A stretch of 28,910 nucleotides of DNA from positions 1-28,910 of the forward strand of contig SFOB01000023.1 of the NCBI GenBank assembly GCA_004554075.1, written 5' to 3'. Made by a program: the position numbers and the translations under genes. Under the pieces are notes generated by a model. That model had not been told where the DNA came from, ran no database searches, and saw nothing but the letters and a program-made list of their open reading frames with translations. Positions 1 through 6,784 of this stretch are shown one piece after another; position 1 is the stretch's first letter, and each line of letters starts with the position of its first letter. The DNA comes from Treponema sp. Lineage in GTDB: Bacteria; Spirochaetota; Spirochaetia; Treponematales; Treponemataceae.

Positions 1-2
1 TA

Positions 3-590
3 TTGCCGGCAAGCATGGCAAACTTCTTTAATAAGGCAACAGATCTTGGCTTCCAGTTAAATGAAGAAGAGCTTCTTCTAAAAAGAATCCTTATTCATAA
101 CAAGCTTTTGGAAGATGACGGAATTTACGTTAAGGCAAACGAAGGAGGCCTTGTTTCAATCTCCCGCGAAACTCCTGGCTGGAGTCGCACAAATCTTCTT
201 GCTCATGAAGGCTGGCATACAATCTTCTTCCGCGATGCTGAGTTCCGTAATTTTGTTTCTGCAGTTTATTACACCTTTGACCCGACATCTCGAGACTTCC
301 TCATAGATTACTTTAAGTCTCAGCCAAGTCTTGGTTATGATATCAATGATGAATATCTTATGCACAATGAATTTATGGCTTACATAATGCAGCAGCGGCT
401 TTCTGAAGTTGCAAAGTATTTTTTGCACCTTGCAAACCGCGGTACTGTAATAAAGTTCACTCCGGAACTTGCTGCCTACATAAGAAAAACAGAAGGCCGT
501 GGCTTTGAAGATGCAGCCACAGCCTTAAATGATTTTGTATACGATAAATACGGAATTGTCTGCGGTAACATCGCACTTGTGAACCGCTAA
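3..590 (+). CDS. Putative HExxH-type metallopeptidase-like protein, 5'-truncated
   Basis: The reading frame is open from the left edge, so the N-terminus is missing; the TTG at base 3 is probably an internal Leu codon. The visible 195 residues contain HEGWH at about residues 68-72, a match to the HExxH zinc-metallopeptidase motif. NEFMAY follows about 50 residues later, and its Glu123 could be the third zinc ligand, as in gluzincin-type enzymes. No signal peptide or membrane segment is visible in this fragment. The gene converges on the MBL-fold gene, and the two stop codons overlap in the bases CTAA at 587-590. I do not recognise the family. Metallopeptidase activity is inferred from the motif alone, and an inactive or structural homologue is possible. 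Confidence 0.6.
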   Translation: MPASMANFFNKATDLGFQLNEEELLLKRILIHNKLLEDDGIYVKANEGGLVSISRETPGWSRTNLLAHEGWHTIFFRDAEFRNFVSAVYYTFDPTSRDFLIDYFKSQPSLGYDINDEYLMHNEFMAYIMQQRLSEVAKYFLHLANRGTVIKFTPELAAYIRKTEGRGFEDAATALNDFVYDKYGIVCGNIALVNR

Positions 591-1186
591 CTTCTTCCTC
601 TGTCATTCTGCGGACTCTGGATCATTTTCTTAAAGTCTGCAGTAAAGGCTTTTACAGCGCCAAGTGTTGTTGGCGGTCCATGGCCAGGCATTAAAATTAC
701 ATTGTCCTGCTGAGAGAAAATCTTCTTTTCTATATTTGATTTCAAAATATATTCAGAATAACTTGAGTTTGTGCTGCCAATTTCGCCGGCAGAAAGAATG
801 TCACCTGTAAAAAGAATGTTACCGATTCCGTAAACTACAGAGTCTGCTGTGTGTCCCGGAACTGACATATAGCGCACAATCATTTTTGCAATGCGAAGGT
901 TTCCATCGCCAGAAATTACGGTTGTATCTTCTCCGGCAACTTCCCAGTCTGCAGCAAAGATTTTTGGTGAATAGATTTTTCGCAGGGTATGAAGGCCACC
1001 GGCATGAGACCCGTGATTGTGAGTAATCAAAACAGCAGAAAGCTTTAAGTGATTATCTTCTATGCGGGAAATAATTTCGTCTGTAATTTTTCCCGGGTCA
1101 ATTATGATTGCTTCTGAGGTCTTTTCGTTTACTACAATATAGCAGTTGGAAAAACCGCCAAGGTTCAGATGGAAGTAAACTTTCAT
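587..1186 (-). CDS. MBL-fold (glyoxalase II-like) metallo-hydrolase
   Basis: A 199-residue protein with the metallo-beta-lactamase layout: an N-terminal strand pair, THNHGSH at residues 55-61, PGHTADS, TGD and a C-terminal GHG. These supply the usual His/Asp ligands of glyoxalase II-like hydrolases that use one or two metals. The motif is odd: the family consensus HxHxDH reads HNHGSH here, so the Asp that normally binds the second metal is Ser60. The start codon overlaps the stop of the pentapeptide-repeat gene (ATGA), indicating translational coupling. The last residues (PQNDRGRS) are encoded by bases 600-613, which match the right arm of the repeat near 5242-5255 at 13 of 14 positions. The C-terminus may therefore be repeat-derived. 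Substrate unknown. Confidence 0.8.
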   Translation of the reverse strand: MKVYFHLNLGGFSNCYIVVNEKTSEAIIIDPGKITDEIISRIEDNHLKLSAVLITHNHGSHAGGLHTLRKIYSPKIFAADWEVAGEDTTVISGDGNLRIAKMIVRYMSVPGHTADSVVYGIGNILFTGDILSAGEIGSTNSSYSEYILKSNIEKKIFSQQDNVILMPGHGPPTTLGAVKAFTADFKKMIQSPQNDRGRS

Positions 1187-1863
1187 AAGTGGTCTCCATC
1201 TACAATTGAGTTACCAAAAGACAGGTCGCTTTCACGAGGGGATTTTCCCTCTGGTGTAAAAAGAGCTTCTCGTGTATTAGACATTTTAAATGAAACATTT
1301 GTTCTTTTTGAATCATAAAAAAGTGCCTTTTTAAGATTGCAGTTTCTAAAGGATGTGTCTATAAGGGTAGAGGCAATAAAACGTGAATTAAAAAAGTCTG
1401 AATCGTCAAAAGAAGACTGGTAGGCTTTTATACCATTTAAGTTACTCTGGATGATATCGCTTGAGGTAAAAAGGGTATGAGTAAAGGTTGCGCCGGAAAA
1501 GCTTGTAAAAAGTGAATTACTTTTAATAAAACTGCAGTCGTTGAAAATAGCAAAATCAAAAATACACATTCTGAAGAGAATGTTGCTTGAACTGATATTG
1601 TTAAAAGTGCAGTGGGTAAAGGTGCAGCCGTAGAATTTTTTATTAGAAAGATCTATGTCTGCAAATAAGAGTCCGCTTACATTAAGGCCAACAATCTTGT
1701 CATGTTCGGAAATGTATTTGTAAATATCTGCCTTGAATTTTCCGGGATCCGGAATATGGTCCAGACAGTAATTTTTGCCGTCTGTGATGTTTCCGTCTTC
1801 ATCAAAGGTTGTAATTGCGAGATTGCGGCAGTAATGTACAAGGCACTTATTCTGCGTGAACAT
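1183..1863 (-). CDS. Pentapeptide-repeat protein with Cys/His-rich N-terminus
   Basis: 226 residues from the ATG at 1863. The open frame continues upstream to 1983, but that part overlaps the divergent gene and is hydrophobic without a credible start. From about residue 55 the protein is a run of A(D/N)LxF-type pentapeptides (for example FADIDLS, FYGCTFTHCTF, FNDCSF, FDDSDFFNSRF, FRNCNLKKALF). This predicts a right-handed quadrilateral beta-helix. The first 36 residues carry C7, H10, C12, C33 and H36, a possible zinc site. There is no Shine-Dalgarno sequence. A TATAAT lies 6 bases before the ATG, so the mRNA is probably leaderless. It shares a transcript with the MBL-fold gene. Function unknown; pentapeptide proteins range from topoisomerase protection to scaffolding. 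Confidence 0.8.
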   Translation of the reverse strand: MFTQNKCLVHYCRNLAITTFDEDGNITDGKNYCLDHIPDPGKFKADIYKYISEHDKIVGLNVSGLLFADIDLSNKKFYGCTFTHCTFNNISSSNILFRMCIFDFAIFNDCSFIKSNSLFTSFSGATFTHTLFTSSDIIQSNLNGIKAYQSSFDDSDFFNSRFIASTLIDTSFRNCNLKKALFYDSKRTNVSFKMSNTREALFTPEGKSPRESDLSFGNSIVDGDHL

Positions 1864-1869
1864 AATTTT

Positions 1870-1875
1870 ATTATA
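1870..1875 (-). promoter_or_regulatory. -10 box of the pentapeptide-repeat/MBL operon
   Basis: On the minus strand TATAAT is followed by six bases (AAAATT) and then the ATG at 1863. No clear -35 is seen at 17 bp. There is no room for a Shine-Dalgarno, so transcription would start at or within a base or two of the start codon. Confidence 0.5.
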
Positions 1876-1908
1876 GTAGAAAAATGCAAAAAATGATACT
1901 ATATAATT

Positions 1909-2190
1909 ATGATTTGCTGGAAATGCCGTAAAGAAACAAATATTGAAAAGCCTGTACGAGGGGATGAGTGCCCGAACTGTCATGCAGACTTACATGTATG
2001 CAAAGCCTGCGACTTTTATGAAAGCGGCTCTCATAACGACTGCCGCGAAAGCTCTGCCGACTTTGTGAGCGACAAAGAACGTTCAAACTTCTGTGATTAT
2101 TTCCGGGCAAGTACAAAGGGGATAGCAGGAGACTCTGGTAAATCCAAGGCTGATGCCGCACGCGATGCGTTTAATGCGTTATTTAATTAA
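1909..2190 (+). CDS. Small double zinc-ribbon protein
   Basis: 93 residues that begin directly with MICWKC. Cysteine pairs occur at C3/C6 and C21/C24, a first ribbon, and at C31/C34 with C45 and C62, a second likely site. The rest is charged and ends in a short helix. No signal peptide or membrane segment is present, so it is cytoplasmic. It is divergent from the pentapeptide-repeat gene, with only 45 bases between the start codons, and lies 11 bases upstream of murI. It could therefore be cotranscribed with murI. No Shine-Dalgarno precedes the ATG. A metal-binding adaptor or nucleic-acid-binding role is plausible, but I do not recognise a named family. Confidence 0.75.
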   Translation: MICWKCRKETNIEKPVRGDECPNCHADLHVCKACDFYESGSHNDCRESSADFVSDKERSNFCDYFRASTKGIAGDSGKSKADAARDAFNALFN

Positions 2191-2201
2191 GAAGACAAAA
2201 A

Positions 2202-3089
2202 ATGACTGACTTTGTATTTATTGATTCCGGTGTTGGCGGAATTCCTTATATGACTACTCTTATGCAGCGTGCTCCTGGGGCAAACTGCGTCTATGTGGCT
2301 GATACTGCAAACTTTCCATACGGAGAAAAGACTCACGAGCAGGTTGTAAAATGTGTAACTGAGCTGGTTGGAAAAATCAAGGCACAGTTTGCGCCAAAGG
2401 TTATTGTTGTTGCCTGCAATACTATGAGCGTTAATGCACTTGATGTATTGCGTGAGAACTTTGCTGATATAAAATTTGTTGGAACGGTTCCTGCCATTAA
2501 GCTTGCTGCAAGTTTTTCTAAAAAACGCCGCATTGGTCTTCTTGCCACAAAGGCTACCTGCGAAAATCCTTATAACATTGAACTGAAAAATAAGTTTGCC
2601 AGCGACTGCACCCTTGTTACCCGCGGAGATGGTCAGCTTGTTTCTTTTATTGAACATAATGCTTTTACTGCAAGTCATGAAGAATGTCTTGAGGCTGTTA
2701 AACCTGCAATTGATTTTTTCCGCCAGGAAGACTGCGATGCTGTAATTCTTGGCTGTACTCACTTTTTGAATTTTACTGATGTTTTTGAAGAAGCCTGCCG
2801 GCCGGATATTAAGGTTGTGGATTCGGTGGATGGAGTTGTACGACATTCTTTGGAAGTTTTAAATTCGGATGATGATTCAAAAGAAAAACTTGTGGGGGAT
2901 TTTAAGGGGGAAAGCCCCCTTAGGAGAGGGGGTAGCGGAAAACCGCAGGTTTGGAGCGTGGGGGAGACTTCCCCCTCCCAGACTCCAAATTTGTTTATAA
3001 CCGGCTTCCGTGACACTGAGGAAGAAAATCAGTATAATGTGCTTTGTTCACGTTTTGGAATTAAATTCGGCGGTTTGCTGAGTAAATAG
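2202..3089 (+). CDS. murI: Glutamate racemase with a repeat-encoded insertion
   Basis: Interconverts L- and D-glutamate in the cytoplasm for peptidoglycan synthesis. The family signatures are present: DSGVGG near residue 8, PYGEK near 39, the first catalytic Cys in ACNTMS (C72) and the second in LGCTHF (C185). At 295 residues it is about 30 longer than typical MurI. The excess lies at residues 235-261, which are encoded by a GC-rich three-hairpin repeat (2903-2979) read in frame. The natural C-terminus resumes at NLFITG. The insertion is near the C-terminal end, away from the catalytic cysteines, so the enzyme may remain functional. A weak AAGAAGA precedes the start. The gene lies between the zinc-ribbon gene and purC, all on the same strand. 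Confidence 0.9.
   Translation: MTDFVFIDSGVGGIPYMTTLMQRAPGANCVYVADTANFPYGEKTHEQVVKCVTELVGKIKAQFAPKVIVVACNTMSVNALDVLRENFADIKFVGTVPAIKLAASFSKKRRIGLLATKATCENPYNIELKNKFASDCTLVTRGDGQLVSFIEHNAFTASHEECLEAVKPAIDFFRQEDCDAVILGCTHFLNFTDVFEEACRPDIKVVDSVDGVVRHSLEVLNSDDDSKEKLVGDFKGESPLRRGGSGKPQVWSVGETSPSQTPNLFITGFRDTEEENQYNVLCSRFGIKFGGLLSK
2903..2979 (+). repeat. GC-rich three-hairpin dispersed repeat, copy A (inside murI)
   Basis: Three consecutive hairpins: 2903-2922 (TAAGGGGG/CCCCCTTA around AAAG), 2935-2946 (GCGG-AAAA-CCGC) and 2960-2975 (GGGGG/CCCCC). Read as reverse complement, 25321-25397 shares the blocks TAGGAGA, GGGGTAGCGGAAAAC, CGCAGG and TTGGAGCG in the same order. Here it is translated in frame within murI. 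The G-tract composition is unlike the flanking coding sequence. Confidence 0.85.
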
Positions 3090-3107
3090 ATATATAAGAG
3101 GAAAAAC

Positions 3108-3953
3108 ATGAAAAAAATTATTTCCGGTAAGGTTCGCGAGGTTTATGACCTTGAAGATGGACGCATGGTAATTGTTACAACTGACAGAATTTCTGCTTTT
3201 GACGTTATTCTGCCAACAATGATTACAGACAAGGGTAAGGTGCTCAACGCTCTTGCTAACTTCTGGTTCGACTACACTAAAGACATTGTTAAGAATCACA
3301 TGATTTCAAGTGATCTCAAAGACATGCCTGCTGAATTCCAGAAGCCGGAATTTGAAGGCCGCACAATTCTCGTTAAGAAACTTAAGATGATTCCTTACGA
3401 GGTTATCGTTCGCGGATATATGTTTGGTTCTATGTACGAGGCTTACAAGAAGGGAGAGCCATTCCTTGGTCACAAGTTTGAAAAGGAATACAAGCAGGCT
3501 GAAAAACTTGATGAGCCAATCGTAACTCCTTCTACTAAGGCTGCCGAAGGTCATGACATCAACGTTACTCTTCAGTATATGAAGGATGATCTTGGCGAAG
3601 AGCTTGGTACAAAAATCGAACAGGCTGCTCTTGCTATTTACAAGAAGTGCTACGAGCACGCTAAGGCAAACGGAATTATCATTGCTGATACTAAGTTTGA
3701 ATTTGGTCTTGATGAGAACGGCGACCTTGTTCTTGGTGACGAAGTTCTTACTCCAGACAGTTCACGCTTCTGGGATGCTTCTAAATATGAAGTTGGCGGA
3801 AGTCCTGCAAGCTATGACAAACAGTTTGTACGCGACTGGCTCAAGGCTAACAACCTGGCTGGAGATCCTAACATTAAGGAAATCCCAGCTGATGTAGTTG
3901 CTCAGACTGCTGCTATTTATAAAGAGTGTCAGACAAGAATCTGTCACAAATAG
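3108..3953 (+). CDS. purC: Phosphoribosylaminoimidazole-succinocarboxamide synthase (SAICAR synthase)
   Basis: Catalyses ATP-dependent joining of CAIR and aspartate to give SAICAR in purine biosynthesis. The 281-residue length fits the longer, yeast-like form of the family. Visible motifs are GKVREVYDL (residues 7-15), TDRISAFD, IPYEVIVRGYMFGS, DTKFEFG and DEVLTPDSSRFW, which cover the ATP and CAIR sites. AGAGG lies 8 bases before the ATG. It starts 18 bases after murI on the same strand. Codons differ from murI (more C-ending, GAG/AAG-rich), which suggests high expression. The downstream double-hairpin repeat at 3965-4027 may also act as its 3' end, although no T-run follows it. Confidence 0.95.
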   Translation: MKKIISGKVREVYDLEDGRMVIVTTDRISAFDVILPTMITDKGKVLNALANFWFDYTKDIVKNHMISSDLKDMPAEFQKPEFEGRTILVKKLKMIPYEVIVRGYMFGSMYEAYKKGEPFLGHKFEKEYKQAEKLDEPIVTPSTKAAEGHDINVTLQYMKDDLGEELGTKIEQAALAIYKKCYEHAKANGIIIADTKFEFGLDENGDLVLGDEVLTPDSSRFWDASKYEVGGSPASYDKQFVRDWLKANNLAGDPNIKEIPADVVAQTAAIYKECQTRICHK

Positions 3954-3964
3954 ACTAAATAATA

Positions 3965-4027
3965 CCGTCATGCTGAACTTGTTTCAGCATCTATAAAATA
4001 GACCCCGAAACAAGCTCGGGGTGACGG
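3965..4027. repeat. Double-hairpin intergenic palindromic repeat
   Basis: Bounded by CCGTCA and TGACGG, which are complementary. It contains the hairpins ATGCTGAA/TTCAGCAT (loop of 5) and CCCCGA/TCGGGG. This resembles the widespread REP-like intergenic repeats of the TCATGCTGAACTTGTTTCAG type. It lies between purC and the sugar-transport operon. Confidence 0.75.
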
Positions 4028-4039
4028 TTGCCGTAAAAA

Positions 4040-4117
4040 TTCCAACCTTTTTAAATAAATTTCCAACCATTTATCCTTTAATTAATTCAAATTCCTAAAA
4101 ATTCACACTAAAATTCC
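4040..4117 (+). promoter_or_regulatory. Helically phased TTCC direct repeats upstream of the sugar importer
   Basis: TTCCAACC occurs at 4040-4047 and again at 4061-4068, exactly 21 bp apart. Two related elements, TTCCTAAA at 4092 and TTCCGAAA at 4114, follow at +31 and +22. All four are preceded by A/T-rich AAAT-like bases. Spacing near multiples of the helical repeat fits AraC-type DNA-binding domains, and such a regulator is encoded at 8899-10500. The binding role is inferred. Confidence 0.5.
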
Positions 4118-4141
4118 GAAATTTCTTCATTCAAAAATCCT

Positions 4142-4170
4142 TCTGACGGGCTTATAGTTACCATGTAATC
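4142..4170 (+). promoter_or_regulatory. Possible promoter of the sugar-transport operon
   Basis: TTCTGA, a 17-base spacer and TGTAAT lie just downstream of the phased repeats. The -35 match is poor (3 of 6), as expected for an activator-dependent promoter. A strong AGGAGG follows 9 bases before the ATG at 4200. Confidence 0.35.
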
Positions 4171-4199
4171 TAAAAAAGCATCTATAGGAGGAAAATTAG

Positions 4200-5162
4200 A
4201 TGAAAAAAAGCGTAATTATTGCTGTTGCACTTATGTGTGTAGCATCATTGTTTGCCGCTCCAAAAAAGAAGGCAAAGGCTGCTGGTGATGGAAAGATCAA
4301 GATTGGTATTATCAACAACCCACCATCAGAATCAGGATACCGTGCTGCTAACGTAAAGGATATGGAAAACGTATTCTCTGCAGCTAAAGGTTATGATGTT
4401 AAGACTTATTACAGCATGAACAATGACGAACAGTTGAATGCATTCTCTCAGTTTGTAACAGACGGAGTAGATTATATTCTCTTATCTCCTGCTGATATGG
4501 CTGGTTGGTCTTCTGCTTTCAAGAAGGCTCAGAAAGCTGGAGTTAAAGTATTCCTTTTTGACCGCCTTGCTGATGTAAAGGAAAACCTTTATGAAGCTGC
4601 TGTTGTATCTGATATGCCTAAAGAAGGTGAATCAGCTGTTGCATGGCTCAAGGCTCAGAAACTCAAGGAATACAAGGTAATCCACCTTCAGGGACACATG
4701 GGATCTGCTGCTCAGATCGGTCGTACAGGAGCTTTGGACAAGGAATTTGCTGCAGGAACAATGAAGAAAGTTGTTCAGCAGACAGCTGACTGGTCTGCAG
4801 ATAACGCAAAGAAGATTGTTGAATCAGTTATCAACCAGAAAGAAGACTTCAATGTAATTTATGCTGAAAATGATGACATGGCTAAGGGTGCTGTTGCAGC
4901 TCTCGATGAAGCTGGTATCACACACGGTGTAAATGGAAAAGTAATCATTATGGGATTCGATACAAACAAGTGGGCTCTCCGCGAGCTTCTTGCTGGCCGC
5001 TGGAACTATGATGGACAGTGTTCTCCATTCCAGGCTGCTGTAATCGAAAATATGATTAAGAGCGGAAAAGTTCCTTCAAAGATCATCTACAATGATGAAA
5101 AGGGCTTCGATGCTAAGACTATTACAAAAGCTGATATTGATACATACGGTCTTGGTGATTAA
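4200..5162 (+). CDS. Periplasmic sugar-binding protein of a YtfQ-type ABC importer
   Basis: 320 residues. The first 20 form a cleavable signal peptide ending near FAA; there is no lipobox, because Cys13 is preceded by Met. The mature part is a type I periplasmic-binding fold (Peripla_BP_4 class): KIGIINNPPSESGYR at the N-terminal domain edge, then DYILLSPADMAGW, VKVFLFDR, VIHLQGHMGSAAQIGR and VIYAENDDMAKGA. It delivers a sugar to the adjacent permeases. AGGAGG gives an unambiguous start. A strong terminator lies between it and the ATPase gene, which would keep the binding protein in excess. Gene order and permeases suggest galactofuranose or a related pentose/hexose, but the ligand cannot be read from the sequence. 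Confidence 0.88.
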   Translation: MKKSVIIAVALMCVASLFAAPKKKAKAAGDGKIKIGIINNPPSESGYRAANVKDMENVFSAAKGYDVKTYYSMNNDEQLNAFSQFVTDGVDYILLSPADMAGWSSAFKKAQKAGVKVFLFDRLADVKENLYEAAVVSDMPKEGESAVAWLKAQKLKEYKVIHLQGHMGSAAQIGRTGALDKEFAAGTMKKVVQQTADWSADNAKKIVESVINQKEDFNVIYAENDDMAKGAVAALDEAGITHGVNGKVIIMGFDTNKWALRELLAGRWNYDGQCSPFQAAVIENMIKSGKVPSKIIYNDEKGFDAKTITKADIDTYGLGD

Positions 5163-5187
5163 TATCAAACCCCTCTTGTAAATATGG

Positions 5188-5221
5188 CGGCGTAAAGACT
5201 TTCCTTTACGCCGTTTTTTTT
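5188..5221 (+). terminator. Rho-independent (attenuating) terminator after the binding-protein gene
   Basis: Perfect 10-bp stem CGGCGTAAAG/CTTTACGCCG (5188-5197 and 5204-5213), a 6-base loop and eight T. Partial read-through into the ATPase and permease genes would give the usual excess of binding protein. Confidence 0.85.
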
Positions 5222-5227
5222 GAACAG

Positions 5228-5256
5228 ATTCTCCGGTTTGGCCGGAGAATGACAGG
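5228..5256 (+). repeat. Palindromic repeat that supplies the ATPase gene's ribosome-binding region
   Basis: ATTCTCCGG (5228-5236), loop TTTGG and CCGGAGAAT (5242-5250) form a 9-bp hairpin, followed by GACAGGA. The AGGA at 5254-5257 is the only Shine-Dalgarno at correct spacing for the ATG at 5267. The right arm matches 600-613 (minus strand) at 13 of 14 bases, so this is a dispersed element. Confidence 0.65.
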
Positions 5257-5266
5257 ATTGTTGAAA

Positions 5267-6784
5267 ATGGAAAATAATGTTGTTTTATCTATGCGCGGAA
5301 TCTACAAAGAGTTCCCTGGTGTAAAGGCTCTGCAGAATGTAGACTTTACTTTGAGGGAAGGTGAGATTCATGCGCTTATGGGAGAAAACGGTGCTGGAAA
5401 ATCAACTCTGGTTAAGGTTATTACCGGTGTTTACGAAAAGGACGCTGGTGAAATCAGAATCGAAGGATTTGAAGGACCTGCTGTAATCCGTTCTCCACAG
5501 GATGCCCAGAATCTGGGTATCGCTACAGTTTATCAGGAAATTACCCTCTGTCCTAATCTTACAGTGGCAGAGAATATGTATATAGGTCGCGGAAATTACA
5601 AGTTTGTAAATCGCCGTGCCCAGGAAAAGAAAGCAGGTGAGCTTCTTACAAAATTAAACATTCCGGCAAAGCCAGGTCAGCAGCTTGGAACCTGCTCACT
5701 TGCAGTTCAGCAGATGGTTGCAATTGCCCGTGCTGTAGACATGGAATGTAAAGTTCTTATTCTGGACGAACCAACTTCTTCTCTGGATGAAAAAGAAGTT
5801 GAACTCTTGTTCACACTCATGCGTGACCTTAAGAGCCGTGGAGTAGGAATCATCTTTATTACTCACTTCCTTGAACAGGTTTACGAGGTTTGCGACAAGA
5901 TTACAGTTTTAAGAAACGGTGAACTTGTAGGTGAATACACAGTAAGCGAGCTTCCACGTGTTAAGCTGATTTCTGCAATGCTTGGAAAAGATATGGAAGA
6001 CATGACAAACCTCAAGAATCAGAAGCGTCCTTATTCTGGAGCTGGTGAGGTTGTTTATGAAGCTGAAGGCCTTTCAAGCTCAGAAGGTGTAAAACCATTT
6101 GACTTCCTTATTAATAAAGGAGAAGTAAACGGCTTTACAGGACTTCTTGGTTCCGGCAGAAGTGAAAGCGTTCGTGCTATCTTTGCTGCAGACCGTGTAA
6201 CTGGCGGAAAGGTAAAGGTGAATGGACGCGATGTAAAAATCACTCAGCCAAAGGATGCCATGAAGGCTGGAATCGGATATCTTCCGGAAGACCGCAAGGG
6301 AGACGGAATTATTCAGGACCTTTCAGTTCGTGAGAATATTATTCTTGCCCTTCAGGTACTCAATGGCTTTACAAAACCTATTTCCCGTGCAGAGCAGGAA
6401 AAGCTTGCAGACGAGTTTATTGAACAGCTGCAGATTAAGACTGCTTCAAAGGAAACTCCAATCAAATCACTTTCGGGTGGAAACCAGCAGAAGGTTATTC
6501 TTGCACGCTGGCTTTTGACTCATCCACAGTATCTGATTCTTGATGAACCTACCCGTGGTATTGACGTTGGTACAAAACTCGAGATTCAAAAGCTTGTCCT
6601 TAAGCTTGCAGAAGAGGGGGTAAGTGTTACCTTTATTTCTTCTGAGATTGAAGAGATGCTTTCTGTTTGCCAGAGACTCATCGTTATGCGCGACCGCAAG
6701 ATTGTTGGTGAGCTAAAAGATGATCTTTTGCGCCAGGATGTAATTATGCAGACTATTGCGGGAGGCAAGGCACAAAATGGCTAA
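5267..6784 (+). CDS. Sugar ABC transporter ATPase (YtfR/RbsA/MglA class)
   Basis: 505 residues holding two ABC cassettes, the form used by ribose/galactose-class importers. The first cassette has Walker A GENGAGKST (about 39-47) and Walker B LILDEPTSSLD. The second has a degenerate P-loop (GLLGSGRSE), signature LSGGNQQK and Walker B LILDEPTRGID, as is normal for the family. It hydrolyses ATP at the cytoplasmic face for the permeases encoded next. I chose the ATG at 5267 rather than the in-frame ATG at 5249. The 5249 codon lies in the repeat's hairpin arm with no properly spaced ribosome site, while AGGA sits 9 bases before 5267. The end overlaps the next gene by 8 bases. Confidence 0.92.
   Translation: MENNVVLSMRGIYKEFPGVKALQNVDFTLREGEIHALMGENGAGKSTLVKVITGVYEKDAGEIRIEGFEGPAVIRSPQDAQNLGIATVYQEITLCPNLTVAENMYIGRGNYKFVNRRAQEKKAGELLTKLNIPAKPGQQLGTCSLAVQQMVAIARAVDMECKVLILDEPTSSLDEKEVELLFTLMRDLKSRGVGIIFITHFLEQVYEVCDKITVLRNGELVGEYTVSELPRVKLISAMLGKDMEDMTNLKNQKRPYSGAGEVVYEAEGLSSSEGVKPFDFLINKGEVNGFTGLLGSGRSESVRAIFAADRVTGGKVKVNGRDVKITQPKDAMKAGIGYLPEDRKGDGIIQDLSVRENIILALQVLNGFTKPISRAEQEKLADEFIEQLQIKTASKETPIKSLSGGNQQKVILARWLLTHPQYLILDEPTRGIDVGTKLEIQKLVLKLAEEGVSVTFISSEIEEMLSVCQRLIVMRDRKIVGELKDDLLRQDVIMQTIAGGKAQNG

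Noticed and set aside
1864..1983. N-terminal extension of the pentapeptide-repeat protein to 1983
   Set aside because: It overlaps the divergent zinc-ribbon gene and its promoter and has no plausible start signal.
2187..2846. 219-codon minus-strand frame opposite murI
   Set aside because: Its composition is that of an antisense shadow (Asn/Lys/Ser-rich, no domain). murI on the plus strand has all catalytic motifs.
5162..5250. Riboswitch between the binding protein and the ATPase genes
   Set aside because: The stretch is fully explained by an intrinsic terminator and a palindromic repeat; no aptamer-like conserved core is visible.
5249..5266. Longer start of the ABC ATPase at 5249
   Set aside because: The ATG is part of the hairpin arm and has no correctly spaced ribosome site; 5267 does.
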